25,210 nt of DNA from a virus, in IMG/VR virus record IMGVR_UViG_3300021197_000265, positions 1 through 25,210 of that record; one strand, given 5' to 3'. Positions 7,203 through 15,553 of the stretch are shown piece by piece. The notes under the pieces are model-generated. The model saw only the letters and a program-made list of their open reading frames with translations. It did not search any database and was not told where the DNA came from. Position 1 is the first letter of the stretch. Each line of letters opens with the position of its first letter. Position numbers and translations under genes: made by a program.

Positions 7203-7224
7203 GGGGGTAGCTTTGGCTACCCCC
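7203..7224 (+). terminator. Strong stem-loop after the major capsid gene
   Basis: GGGGGTAGC (7203-7211) pairs perfectly with GCTACCCCC (7216-7224) around the loop TTTG. The following GTTCACTTTA contains only short T runs, so termination may be partial. It sits 8 nt after the capsid stop and 20 nt before the next start. Partial termination or mRNA 3'-end protection of the capsid message is the likely role. Confidence 0.7.
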
Positions 7225-7244
7225 GTTCACTTTAGGGGAGAAAG

Positions 7245-7571
7245 ATGAAGAAGAAACTTGTACAAAAAGATGCGGTCACGGGGAAAGAAACGTGGGCGCA
7301 TTTTGACGAAAGCGGAAAGATTATTTTTGAAAGCAGTCAAGATGTTAGCTCCTTGCTTTCTCGCAACGCAGCAGAGCGTAATGAGTACCGCTCAAACTCG
7401 CTGATTGGCAACACACAGCGTCACCAACAGAAGGTTGCGGAAATACCCACAGCGTTGTATCATCAGCTAATCCAAGAGCTAGGCCAGCCAAAGGATAACC
7501 CTACTGGTTGGAAAAAGTGGCTTAACGAATACGATAATCGGTTTTTTAGAACCAGTGGCGGTACAGTATAA
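7245..7571 (+). CDS. Conserved protein downstream of capsid gene, unknown function
   Basis: The 108-residue soluble protein ends in GWKKWLNEYDNRFFRTSGGTV. That C-terminal WLN-x-D/YDNRFFRT pattern is one I recognise in short proteins next to capsid genes in other podovirus-like phages. The N-terminus, with residues such as FDESGKIIFESSQDVSSLL, looks like beta strands followed by a helix. GGGGAG precedes the start by 5 nt. Its stop codon overlaps the adaptor start by one base. A head-completion role is likely from position only. Confidence 0.75.
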   Translation: MKKKLVQKDAVTGKETWAHFDESGKIIFESSQDVSSLLSRNAAERNEYRSNSLIGNTQRHQQKVAEIPTALYHQLIQELGQPKDNPTGWKKWLNEYDNRFFRTSGGTV

Positions 7572-8200
7572 TGGCAATCACAAATTACTCCGAGCTAAAG
7601 ACATCTATCGCCAACTTCTTGGCTCGTGATGATTTGACCGCGCAGATACCTGATTTTATCTCTATTGCTGAGTCTCGTATGTCTCGTGAGATGAACGCTC
7701 GTAGCCAAGAAAAAAGGGCGACAGCCACACTCACAGGCGGTGACGCATATGTATCTTTGCCAACTGACTTACGCTCTATTCGCCTTGTAAAGCTAAACAC
7801 CTCTCCAAAAGAGGTTCTTGAGTATTACACACCAGCAAAACTTGATGAGCTTTATGCAAGCAACGCGCAAGGCAAGCCTCGCGCTTATACAATTATTGGT
7901 GGCGAGATTAAGTTTGCCCCTGAACCTGATTCTGCTTACACGGCAGAGATTGTATATATGGAAGGCATACCAGACCTTTCAGACAGCAACACAACGAATG
8001 AAATTTTAACTCGTCACCCAGACGCATATCTCTATGGCGCTTTAGCCTCTGCTAGTGTATATCTAATGGATGACCAAAAAACGACTGTATATGAGCAGTT
8101 GTTTACACGGGCTATTGACGAAGTTAAGCGCGAAGAAGAGCGCAGTAAACAAGCTGGTTCTGCTCTTCAAATGAAATCTGACTATGGAGAACTAACATGA
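7571..8200 (+). CDS. Head-tail adaptor protein (SU10-like)
   Basis: This ring protein docks under the portal and links it to the tail nozzle. The 209-residue length, the helical N-terminus (SIANFLARDDLTAQIPDFIS, residues 12-31), the segment with VSLPTDLRSIRLVKL and the C-terminal helical part with HPDAYLYGALASASVYLMDD are typical of SU10/T7-gp11-like adaptors. It starts on the last base of the preceding stop and overlaps the following gene by 4 nt (ATGA). Location after the capsid gene agrees. Confidence 0.85.
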   Translation: MAITNYSELKTSIANFLARDDLTAQIPDFISIAESRMSREMNARSQEKRATATLTGGDAYVSLPTDLRSIRLVKLNTSPKEVLEYYTPAKLDELYASNAQGKPRAYTIIGGEIKFAPEPDSAYTAEIVYMEGIPDLSDSNTTNEILTRHPDAYLYGALASASVYLMDDQKTTVYEQLFTRAIDEVKREEERSKQAGSALQMKSDYGELT

Positions 8201-8586
8201 GCGCAATGAGTGATTATCTGGAAGATGCCTTCCTTGACCATTTTCTAGGCACGACTAGCACAACTGCTCCGTCTGCTGTTTATATTGGGCTGCACACCGC
8301 TGACCCGACCGATGCTGGTACTGGCGCTGAAGTAAGCGGTAACGGCTACGCACGTCAATCGATGGCATTTGCTGCATCTTCATCAGGCACAGCATCCAAC
8401 AGTGCTGCTGTTGAGTTCCCTGCTGCATCTGGTGGTAACTGGGGTACGATTACGCATATTGGTATTTATGATGCGTCCAGTGCTGGAAACCTGCTGTTTC
8501 ATGCGGCTTTGACAGCCTCCAAGACAATCAATGATGGTGACATCTTTAAGGTAGCAGCTTCAGGCGTTGACATCACGGCGGCCTAG
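8197..8586 (+). CDS. Small tail-associated structural protein (putative)
   Basis: The 129-residue protein has the pattern MSDYLEDAFLDHFL, then VYIGLHTADPTDAGTGAEVS, then GYARQSMAF, a Ser/Ala-rich part, and WGTITHIGIYDASSAGNLLF. This is a widespread phage family of beta-sandwich proteins, often annotated as tail or fibre-associated, with no firmly defined role that I can name. It overlaps the adaptor stop by 4 nt and lies between adaptor and nozzle, supporting a virion role. Confidence 0.75.
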   Translation: MSAMSDYLEDAFLDHFLGTTSTTAPSAVYIGLHTADPTDAGTGAEVSGNGYARQSMAFAASSSGTASNSAAVEFPAASGGNWGTITHIGIYDASSAGNLLFHAALTASKTINDGDIFKVAASGVDITAA

Positions 8587-8588
8587 TC

Positions 8589-9473
8589 ATGGCTGACATC
8601 GTAGGGCCAACACTTGAGCAGCTTGATAACTGGGGTCACTTAGAAGAAATACCCAATCAGCCGCTTGATGCTGCGTTTTGGAATACGCTTGCTCTGCGCG
8701 AGGGTGAGTCAACCCCGTCTGCATCTGCCTCTGTATCTGCTGATGGATTCGGTATTTTCGATGGCGCAGCCGCAGCATCTACAGCATCTACTGTAACCTC
8801 TGAAGGCATACGCATACAGCTTGGCGCGAGTAACATAAATGTTACTAGCACTGTTGCCGCTGATGGTATTCGCATCCAGTTTGGCGCATCGGCGTTTGCT
8901 GGCCCAGCTACAATGTCGGCAGAGGGTGTGCGTATTGTTGTTGGCGCTGCCCAGCCATCTGCATCGGCTACAGCAACGGCAGAAGCCATTAGAGTTGTCA
9001 TTGGTGCATCGTCACTGTCTGCAAGTGTCTCCGTATCTGCCGAAGCCTTTACGGTTAAATTGGGTTCTGCCTCCTTATCTACATCCTCAACAATTACATC
9101 CTCTGGGATTAGGATTCAGATTGGTGAAAGCTCTATAAGCTCATCATCTTCTGTTTCTTCTGAGGCTATTAGGATTCAATTCGGAGAATCCAGTATTGAG
9201 GCGTTTGCGACCATTCTAGATGTCACTGCTAACTTTGAGGTTTTTGCAACATCCGCTCCGCAAACCTCTGTTACAATAGCTTTAGACGTAGAAAAACTAG
9301 GCGAATTGTGGGGTGTTATTGCAGACGAAGGTGAGGTATGGTCTGAGGTAGCAGAACAGAACGAAACATGGGCAGAGGTGTCTGCTGAAGGAGAAAGCTG
9401 GACACTTGTTTCTGCTGGCTCTGAAACTTGGACGACTATATCTGCTGGAAACGAAAGTTGGTTTGAACAATGA
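8589..9473 (+). CDS. Tail-region protein with exact 20- and 10-residue repeats
   Basis: I do not recognise a characterised family. The 294-residue protein has a 40-residue head with two Trp, then eight repeats of exactly 20 residues (51-210) with consensus A/S-E-G-I-R-I-Q-x-G-A followed by ten Ser/Thr/Ala-rich residues. A linker (211-237) follows, then six units of exactly 10 residues with Trp at 241, 251, 261, 271, 281 and 291 (E-x-W-x-x-V/I-S-A-x-x). Strict period and alternating small/hydrophobic residues suggest a beta-solenoid or a fibrous trimer. It lies between adaptor and nozzle and overlaps the nozzle start by 4 nt, so it is probably a virion protein. Confidence 0.8.
   Translation: MADIVGPTLEQLDNWGHLEEIPNQPLDAAFWNTLALREGESTPSASASVSADGFGIFDGAAAASTASTVTSEGIRIQLGASNINVTSTVAADGIRIQFGASAFAGPATMSAEGVRIVVGAAQPSASATATAEAIRVVIGASSLSASVSVSAEAFTVKLGSASLSTSSTITSSGIRIQIGESSISSSSSVSSEAIRIQFGESSIEAFATILDVTANFEVFATSAPQTSVTIALDVEKLGELWGVIADEGEVWSEVAEQNETWAEVSAEGESWTLVSAGSETWTTISAGNESWFEQ
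8739..9218 (+). repeat. Eight 60-bp coding repeats
   Basis: These encode residues 51-210 of the repeat protein. Period is 60 bp with no insertions or deletions, but the DNA copies have diverged well beyond the protein pattern, so the protein structure is what is conserved. Confidence 0.75.
9303..9470 (+). repeat. Six 30-bp coding repeats with an invariant Trp
   Basis: These encode residues 239-294 of the repeat protein. TGG recurs every 30 bp six times. Copies read GELW, GEVW, NETW, GESW, SETW and NESW, each followed by about six residues such as AEVSAE. Confidence 0.75.
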
Positions 9474-10948
9474 TTAAGCTAGGACAATTTTTACCTGACC
9501 AACCACCGTATCAAAATGCGGGAGCGACAGTCGCTACCAATGTAGTGCCAGCGGCTAACGGTTATAGCAACCTACCTAATGTGCTTCCATTTTCTGGGGC
9601 TTCTAATAAATTTATTCGCGGCATGTTTGCAGCAAAAGATGACTCTGCGTCATCTGCTATTTATGTTGGAGATGAAAACTCTCTTTATAAATTTGACGCT
9701 ACCGATTCTGGATTAGATGATATTTCCAAAACATCTGACGCATCTTACACAACTAGTGATGGCTATTCTTGGCGCTTTGTTCAGTTTGGAGAAGCCGTTA
9801 TTGCAACCAACTACAGTGACCCAATACAAACAATAACCGCTGCTGGTGGTGGGCGCTTTGCTGACTTAGCTGGAACTCCACCCAAAGCAAAGTTCATTGC
9901 GGTTGTGCGCGACTTTGTAATGTGTGGATATACCAATGACACTACAGATGGTGAGAAACCATATCGTATTCGATGGTCTGGTATTGGTGATTATGATAGC
10001 TGGGCTGTGAGTGCAAATACACAAGCTGACTTTCAGGACATATCTGACATGGGTGCAGTGACTGGACTTGTTGGCGGCGAGTATGCAACTATTCTAATGG
10101 AGAAGGGTATTGTACGGGCGCAGTATGTTGGCTCTCCACTTGTCTTTGAATTTGATAAAGTTCAATTACAACGTGGCTGTAAGATTTCTGGTTCGGTTGC
10201 CTCTGTTGGTCGCAATGTATTTTATCTTTCTGATGATGGCTTTTATGTATTTGATGGTCAGTCTTCTAAGCCGATTGGCGCAGAGAAGATAAACAGATAT
10301 TTTTTGAAGAGGTTTCAGTCAAACAACTCTGCTCGAATGAGCGCCGTCGTTGACCCCTCCCGTCAAATTGTTGTCTGGTCTTATCCTAGCGTTGACTCTG
10401 GGGATGGCTCACCTGATGAGTTGATTATTTATAACTATGCAACGGATAGCTGGAGTACTGCTAATATTGGTTTGGACGCTATGGCTTCCTTATTCACTGC
10501 TGGTTATACTCTTGAAGGTCTTGCTACTATTTCTAGTAATCTGGACAGTCTCCCTAGCTCACTTGATTCAGCGGTTTACAAAGGCGGAGAGTTTTTCTTT
10601 GCTGGTGCAAAGGACAAAAAGATTCAAACATTCACTGGTGAAAACCTTGATGCTATTGTGGAAACTGGCGAGTTTGATTTGCAGGCGGGGCGTAGTTCCC
10701 TTGTTAATAACATTATTCCGTATGTCGAAAATAGTAGCGGCTCAACTGCTACGATTACTGCACAGGTTGCTTCTCGTGACTCTAACAATGCTGAGGTTAG
10801 CTTTGGTGCGGCTTCGACGTTAAACAGTGATAACTTCTGTCCAGTACGCTCATCTGGTCGCTTTCATCGTGTGCGATTGAACTTGAGCGGCAACTGGACA
10901 AATGTGCAGGGTGTTGATGTTGATGGTCAGATTAGAGGTCGCCGCTAA
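9470..10948 (+). CDS. Tail nozzle / stabilisation protein
   Basis: This is the distal part of the short tail tube, equivalent to P22 gp10 or T7 gp12. The 492-residue protein begins with GQFLPDQPPYQNAGATVATN, a start typical of the family, followed by repeated beta-rich segments consistent with a beta-propeller platform (for example GGEYATILMEKGIVRAQYVG and VFYLSDDGFYVFDGQ). It overlaps its upstream neighbour by 4 nt and the following gene by 1 nt. The assignment rests on the opening, the length, and the position after the adaptor. Confidence 0.82.
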   Translation: MIKLGQFLPDQPPYQNAGATVATNVVPAANGYSNLPNVLPFSGASNKFIRGMFAAKDDSASSAIYVGDENSLYKFDATDSGLDDISKTSDASYTTSDGYSWRFVQFGEAVIATNYSDPIQTITAAGGGRFADLAGTPPKAKFIAVVRDFVMCGYTNDTTDGEKPYRIRWSGIGDYDSWAVSANTQADFQDISDMGAVTGLVGGEYATILMEKGIVRAQYVGSPLVFEFDKVQLQRGCKISGSVASVGRNVFYLSDDGFYVFDGQSSKPIGAEKINRYFLKRFQSNNSARMSAVVDPSRQIVVWSYPSVDSGDGSPDELIIYNYATDSWSTANIGLDAMASLFTAGYTLEGLATISSNLDSLPSSLDSAVYKGGEFFFAGAKDKKIQTFTGENLDAIVETGEFDLQAGRSSLVNNIIPYVENSSGSTATITAQVASRDSNNAEVSFGAASTLNSDNFCPVRSSGRFHRVRLNLSGNWTNVQGVDVDGQIRGRR

Positions 10949-11253
10949 TGGCTAATCAGTTCCGCAATCTTCCCAAAGAGGGTGGTTCACCGCGTCAGAT
11001 TTCTGAGGTGGTGAACAACATTATGGAAGGCAAGATTAACAGTACTGGCACGTTTACGACGATAAACGGTACTACCTCAACAACTGTAATTGACCGTCGT
11101 GCAAGCGTTAATAGTGTAATATTGTTTACGGGTTTGGACTCTCACTACTATGATGTTGACCCATATATAAGCTCTCGCTTGAATGGTAGCTTTGTTGTTG
11201 GTCACAAGAACCACGGACACAACAGCAATCTTGCCTATGTTATTATTGGTTAA
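10948..11253 (+). CDS. Small beta-rich tail protein, unknown function
   Basis: The 101-residue protein has a short helical start with GGSPRQISEVVNNIMEGKIN, then a strand-rich body containing TGTFTTINGTTSTTVIDRRAS, and ends with GHKNHGHNSNLAYVIIG. I know similar proteins placed right after nozzle genes in marine podovirus-like phages, without assigned function. The C-terminal beta sandwich and location suggest a tail-tip or fibre accessory. It starts on the last base of the nozzle stop. Confidence 0.7.
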   Translation: MANQFRNLPKEGGSPRQISEVVNNIMEGKINSTGTFTTINGTTSTTVIDRRASVNSVILFTGLDSHYYDVDPYISSRLNGSFVVGHKNHGHNSNLAYVIIG

Positions 11254-11264
11254 AGGAGATAGCC

Positions 11265-11852
11265 ATGACAGAGATGACAGCAAAAGATTATGCCAAGATA
11301 GGTTTTGATGAGTTTTTGCAATCCTCGGACAAGAAGTTTCCTTTTGAGTTTGAGGATGTTTGGTTATTTCTTGAGCAAAAGAGGGCCAAAGAAAATTGGC
11401 AAAAAAAAATAACTACTTTCGAGGGTGAATTAAAAGAAACCGAAGAGGTTTTGGGAGAGAACATGATGAACGTTGTTATGCCTGTGGAGCATAGGTTTAC
11501 AGAAAAACAATACATAAGGGAGTTTAGAGCGCCTGCTGGTCATACTGTTGTAAGTAAGATACACAACACTAACCATCCTATATTTCTTCTTGAGGGAGAG
11601 GTTACAATAATAGAGGAATCGGGCAGAAAAAGAGTTAAAGCTCCCTACTACTCAATAACTGAGGTTGGCACAAAGAGGGTGGTTCTTGTTCATGAAGACT
11701 GTTTTTTTGTAACGGTTCATCCATCCGATAAAACAAACATATTTGATGTAGAAGAAGAAGTTATAGCAAAATCTTTTAAAGATGTTAATATAGAGCCGAA
11801 AAACTCATCTTCTATTGATGGGTTTATAGAGCAAGTTAGGAATATAACATGA
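11265..11852 (+). CDS. Cupin-fold protein, likely recently acquired
   Basis: The 195-residue protein has a helical N-terminus (1-65) and a cupin-like barrel (about 82-158): IREFRAPAGHTVVSKIHNTN, HPIFLLEGEVTII, then APYYSITEVGTKRVVLVHED and FFVTVHPSDKT. Possible metal ligands are H100, H104, E110 or E112, and H143. Cupin proteins of this type occur in marine phage tail regions; their function there is not established. A good AAAGGAGAT precedes the start. Its codon use stands out: all eight Arg codons are AGA or AGG and many Ile codons are ATA, whereas the capsid gene uses CGN. This points to acquisition from a source of different composition. It overlaps the next gene by 4 nt. Confidence 0.8.
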   Translation: MTEMTAKDYAKIGFDEFLQSSDKKFPFEFEDVWLFLEQKRAKENWQKKITTFEGELKETEEVLGENMMNVVMPVEHRFTEKQYIREFRAPAGHTVVSKIHNTNHPIFLLEGEVTIIEESGRKRVKAPYYSITEVGTKRVVLVHEDCFFVTVHPSDKTNIFDVEEEVIAKSFKDVNIEPKNSSSIDGFIEQVRNIT

Positions 11853-12835
11853 GTTGGGGAGCTATAGGTGCAGCAACTATAGGTGTAGTGGGTTCTCAAA
11901 TGGGTGGTGGCGGTGCTAGTCAAGCAGGCACATCTACAACGCAAACTGCCCCGCCAACTTACATAGCTGGCGAATACGAAGCGCTTGCAAATCAAATTCA
12001 AGACATTAGGCAGAGGGGTCTTCTTGAGGACATCCAAACTCTTTCTCCTTATGAACGCAGTCTTGTAGAAAGAGGCATGACTCGCGCTGCTGCTGATGAC
12101 CCATTTCAGGCTGCGGGTGAGCAAGCTGTATCTGGTCTTCTTGGCGGCGGCGGGCTTCTGGGTGAGGCCGCTCAAATGTATCGAGGCACAACTGGCTCGA
12201 CAATGGATTCCCCTGAGTTTCTTGCAGCAAGTCAACGTGCGGTTGAGCGGGCGATGCGTCCTGTGACCTCTCAGTTTGCTGCTGGTGGTCGCTTGGGCAG
12301 TAGGGCATTTGCCGACGCATTAGCTGACGCAAGTTTTGGGGCTATGTCTCCACTCGCCTTGCAGGCTCGACAGCAGGATATATCGACAGACCTGTCTAGG
12401 GCTTCTGGTCTTGGCAGTCTTGCAGGTCAACGCACAGTTGATGTTGGCGCTGGCCTTACAGGTGCTTCTGCTGTTGGAGCTATGCCGTTTGAGAATATTC
12501 AGCGCGGTCTTGGTCTTGGTGGCTTGCTGTCTGGTGAAGAGTACGCCCTTCGACAAGCTCCTGTAACGGCAACACAGAGGCTCTCTGATATTGTTCGAGG
12601 CTCTACCGTTGGTGGTAATGTAACTCAACCTTTGTATGCGCCTTCATCAGGTAGCTTGGCTGGCGGCGCTTTAATGGCGGCAGCCCCTCAGCTTGGTCAG
12701 GCATTTGGGAATTATATGGACAACAGGTCTGCCACACCCCAAGCGTCATATAATACAGGCATTGATTTAGGCGGGTCTTCTGCGTTCTCAGTACCTGCGC
12801 CAGACTTTAGTGATTTATATTTTGGTGGAAATTAA
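11849..12835 (+). CDS. Internal virion / ejection protein (putative)
   Basis: The 328-residue protein opens with a hydrophobic Gly/Ala stretch (residues 4-27) and continues as an Ala/Gly-rich helical protein with segments such as RAVERAMRPVTSQFAAGGRL near 130-150. Proteins with this composition, placed after the nozzle and before fibres in podoviruses, are usually ejected with the DNA to form a channel through the cell envelope. No catalytic motif is visible. It is the first of three adjacent genes of this kind. Confidence 0.65.
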   Translation: MSWGAIGAATIGVVGSQMGGGGASQAGTSTTQTAPPTYIAGEYEALANQIQDIRQRGLLEDIQTLSPYERSLVERGMTRAAADDPFQAAGEQAVSGLLGGGGLLGEAAQMYRGTTGSTMDSPEFLAASQRAVERAMRPVTSQFAAGGRLGSRAFADALADASFGAMSPLALQARQQDISTDLSRASGLGSLAGQRTVDVGAGLTGASAVGAMPFENIQRGLGLGGLLSGEEYALRQAPVTATQRLSDIVRGSTVGGNVTQPLYAPSSGSLAGGALMAAAPQLGQAFGNYMDNRSATPQASYNTGIDLGGSSAFSVPAPDFSDLYFGGN

Positions 12836-12836
12836 A

Positions 12837-14003
12837 ATGGCTATTGACCCTAGAATGTTGCGGAACTTAAATCTGCCTTCTCTTGAGAACCTTCAGGCTC
12901 GAATGAATCCGCTTGAGCAAAGCGTTACCCCGCAGGGTTTACTCCCTTCTAATCAAGGAGTCGGCTCTGGACTTCTTGGTGGGGTTCAAAGGTTCGCTGG
13001 TCGTGTTGGTGAAGCTGTAGCGCCTGTTATTCCTCAAGCTGCTAGAAATATTGCTGATATGGCTCGGTTTACCGCTATGCAAAGGGCTAGTATGCCATCT
13101 TTGGTGACGGCTCAAGACTTAGATAAATTACGCCCTATTGACCCTGTTGCCATTGCCGCTCAGTTGCCGACTCTTCGCGCCGCTGAGGAAGAGGCTATGC
13201 AAAAGCCTATGCTTGATGCTCTAAAAGCTCAAGCTGATTTGGCTAGGGCAAGTGGTTCAGGGAGAGTCGGAACTAGATACAAGTACCCCTCTCTTTATGT
13301 AAATAAAGATAATCCAGACGATTTCATTCGCACACTGACAGACACTCAGACTCAGCAGGTTGTTGACCAAGCGACATTTAATCCAATCGACACATCAGTT
13401 TATGTCCCGTCAAGTTTAGGTGTTATGGGCAAGGGGATTGCTTCTCGCGCAGACCTAAGAAAAGAATATGCAGAGCTAAACAAAACTGCTGGACAGTTTA
13501 AGAATGTTCAAAAGTTTTTCGATAAACTCCCAGACCTTGAAAAAGGTTTTGCTGGCAAAATGCAAACTTGGTCAGGTAATATTAAAACATTTTTTGGCGC
13601 AGAGTTAGGTCCTCAAGAAGCTGCAAGGCGACTGGCTCAGGGCGAGCAACAGGGTCTTCTGGGTATGTTTAGGGAGCAGGTTGTCGGTGGCGGTGTTATG
13701 ACAGAACAAGATGCTCGTCGCGTTATGGAGCGTCTTGGCAATTCTTTGGGTGATTGGACAACAGACCCAAGCATTGTTGCCCGCGCTGTTCAGTCAGTGA
13801 TGGAGGAGAAATATCAAACCTATGTTGGTGATTCTCAGTTTTATGGTTCTTCCCGCTCCGACTTTAGGGATGCGCCTGCACATGAAGCAGTTTCTATGCC
13901 TACATTTGAATTGCCCCAGTCTTTTGTTGATGCGGGTCTTAGTGAGGATGATTGGGCCGAGACTCCATATGAGGAGCGCCTAACTTGGCGCGGATTAAAT
14001 TAG
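12837..14003 (+). CDS. Internal virion / ejection protein (putative)
   Basis: This 388-residue protein is probably the second ejection protein. It has an Ala/Gln-rich helical N-terminal half and a central segment, GFAGKMQTWSGNIKTFFGAE, around residue 240. The latter part of it resembles a region I have seen in phage structural proteins annotated only as hypothetical. The start at 12837 is preferred over an in-frame ATG at 12810, because the earlier one lies inside the preceding gene and GGTGGA sits upstream of 12837. No lysozyme motif is visible. Confidence 0.65.
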   Translation: MAIDPRMLRNLNLPSLENLQARMNPLEQSVTPQGLLPSNQGVGSGLLGGVQRFAGRVGEAVAPVIPQAARNIADMARFTAMQRASMPSLVTAQDLDKLRPIDPVAIAAQLPTLRAAEEEAMQKPMLDALKAQADLARASGSGRVGTRYKYPSLYVNKDNPDDFIRTLTDTQTQQVVDQATFNPIDTSVYVPSSLGVMGKGIASRADLRKEYAELNKTAGQFKNVQKFFDKLPDLEKGFAGKMQTWSGNIKTFFGAELGPQEAARRLAQGEQQGLLGMFREQVVGGGVMTEQDARRVMERLGNSLGDWTTDPSIVARAVQSVMEEKYQTYVGDSQFYGSSRSDFRDAPAHEAVSMPTFELPQSFVDAGLSEDDWAETPYEERLTWRGLN

Positions 14004-14011
14004 GTTTTGTT

Positions 14012-15550
14012 ATGTCATCTATAGAAGAGCTTAAAAAGAAAGCACTGGAGCGCAGAAAAAAGAAGACGCAAGCAGATGATTCATCATCTACTGCTTCAGA
14101 TGTGGCGCGAGCTGGTTTTCAAGGATTAACCTTTGGATTTGGAGATGAGCTTGTTGCTTTGGCTAAGTCTCTTGGCGACAAAACATATGAAGAGGCTCTT
14201 GCTGAAGAGCGTCAGGCTTTAGAGGGATTTAGAGAAGAGTCACCCCAATACGCTTATCCAATCGAGATAGCAGCTTCTATTCCCACATCACTTTTAGGCG
14301 TTGGTCTTTTAGGGCGTGGAGCGCAAGCCGCAGGAAGGTTTATTCCCTCTGCCCTTAAATCAGCCCCAGTAGGCGCTGCTGCAACTGGCGCAGTAGAGGG
14401 GGCGCTGTATGGCGCTGGCGCTGCGGAAGATGGGGGGCGTTTGGCTGGCGCGGGAATCGGTGGCGCTGCTGGCGGCGTTCTGGGTGGGGCAGTTGGCGCG
14501 GCGCTTCCGAGGGTCTCTAAGCAGGCACGTCAGCTTATTAAAGAAGGTGTTCCCCTTACGGCTGGGCAAGCAATGGGTGGTGCTGTTCGCGCCGTAGAAG
14601 AAGGACTTGGTGCTGTTCCGATTGTGAAGGAGTTTGTTAAAGAGGCTAAAGATAGGGCAACATCTGGCTTTACTTCTGCAACAATGAATCGTGCATTGAA
14701 ACCTATTGGTGAAAAGCTTCCTAAAGACTTTGGTGGGACAAAAGCTTTTGACGAAGCAATGGAAATAATTTCTGACAGATATAAGGAGGTTATCCCGTCT
14801 CTTACTGTTGGTTCTGCGGAACAAATGACAACCGCTGTTCAGAAGGGGATAAGAGATGCTGTTGAGAATCAGCCAACTCTTTACGGTAAGGACTTAAAAG
14901 AATTTAATGACCTTGTTGATAATATTTTTTCTAAAATGCCTAAAAAAGGTAGTGTGGATGGTAAGGTTCTCAAAGAAATTGAGTCTCGTTTAGGCTCTGC
15001 TGCTAGAACAAAAATTAAAACTGGTCGTCCTGACACGGCCTTTGCTCTTAATGATGTTAAGGCGGCATTTCGTCAAGAGCTTGCGCGGCAAGATGAGACT
15101 GGCTCCGAGGCTCTTTTTGCTGTAAATGAGGCGTATAAAAATATCCTGCCTGTTGAGAAAGCTGTAAACAAGGCGTTGGCTGAAGGTGGTAAGTTTACCC
15201 CTAAACAGTTAATGCAATCCATGCGTCAACAAGCGCCGCGCCAAGCGGCTCGTGGTAAAATGACAGACCAAGATTTTGCTCAAGCAGCTCAAGAAATTAT
15301 TGGAAGAAGTTCTCGTGAGGGGGCTTTAGTTGCTCCGTTAACGGGTCTTGCTGTTGGACAACAGGCATTGTCTGGTAATATTGGGCCAATGACGCAGTTA
15401 CTAGGAACAGCCGCATTAGCAGCGCCTATGTACTCTCGCGCTGGAGTTCCGATTACTCGCGGTTTATTGTCTGGAGTGGGTGGTGCTGCAAGGTCAGTAG
15501 TGCCAGCAACGGGCGGGTTAATATCTGGTGGCCTTTTAGGACAGGAATAA
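14012..15550 (+). CDS. Glycine-rich membrane-active ejection protein (putative)
   Basis: The 512-residue protein has a basic start (KKKALERRKKK, 8-18), then the GFGDEL motif at 42-47. Hydrophobic Gly/Ala segments follow at about 84-105, 118-136 and 142-165 and could insert into membranes. The rest is helical (KEFVKEAKDRATSGF, then a long helical domain), and the C-terminus is again Gly/Ala-rich and hydrophobic (about 440-512). This architecture is typical of large phage internal proteins that cross the inner membrane at infection. ATG 14012 is chosen over 13985, which lies inside the preceding gene. Confidence 0.65.
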   Translation: MSSIEELKKKALERRKKKTQADDSSSTASDVARAGFQGLTFGFGDELVALAKSLGDKTYEEALAEERQALEGFREESPQYAYPIEIAASIPTSLLGVGLLGRGAQAAGRFIPSALKSAPVGAAATGAVEGALYGAGAAEDGGRLAGAGIGGAAGGVLGGAVGAALPRVSKQARQLIKEGVPLTAGQAMGGAVRAVEEGLGAVPIVKEFVKEAKDRATSGFTSATMNRALKPIGEKLPKDFGGTKAFDEAMEIISDRYKEVIPSLTVGSAEQMTTAVQKGIRDAVENQPTLYGKDLKEFNDLVDNIFSKMPKKGSVDGKVLKEIESRLGSAARTKIKTGRPDTAFALNDVKAAFRQELARQDETGSEALFAVNEAYKNILPVEKAVNKALAEGGKFTPKQLMQSMRQQAPRQAARGKMTDQDFAQAAQEIIGRSSREGALVAPLTGLAVGQQALSGNIGPMTQLLGTAALAAPMYSRAGVPITRGLLSGVGGAARSVVPATGGLISGGLLGQE

Positions 15551-15553
15551 ATC

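Noticed and set aside
8739-9470. Regular repeats as a possible CRISPR array
   Set aside because: The repeats are coding, in frame, without conserved spacers-and-repeats structure, and diverged at DNA level.
9922-9932. TGTGGATAT, one mismatch from a DnaA box
   Set aside because: Single site within the nozzle gene; no cluster was seen.
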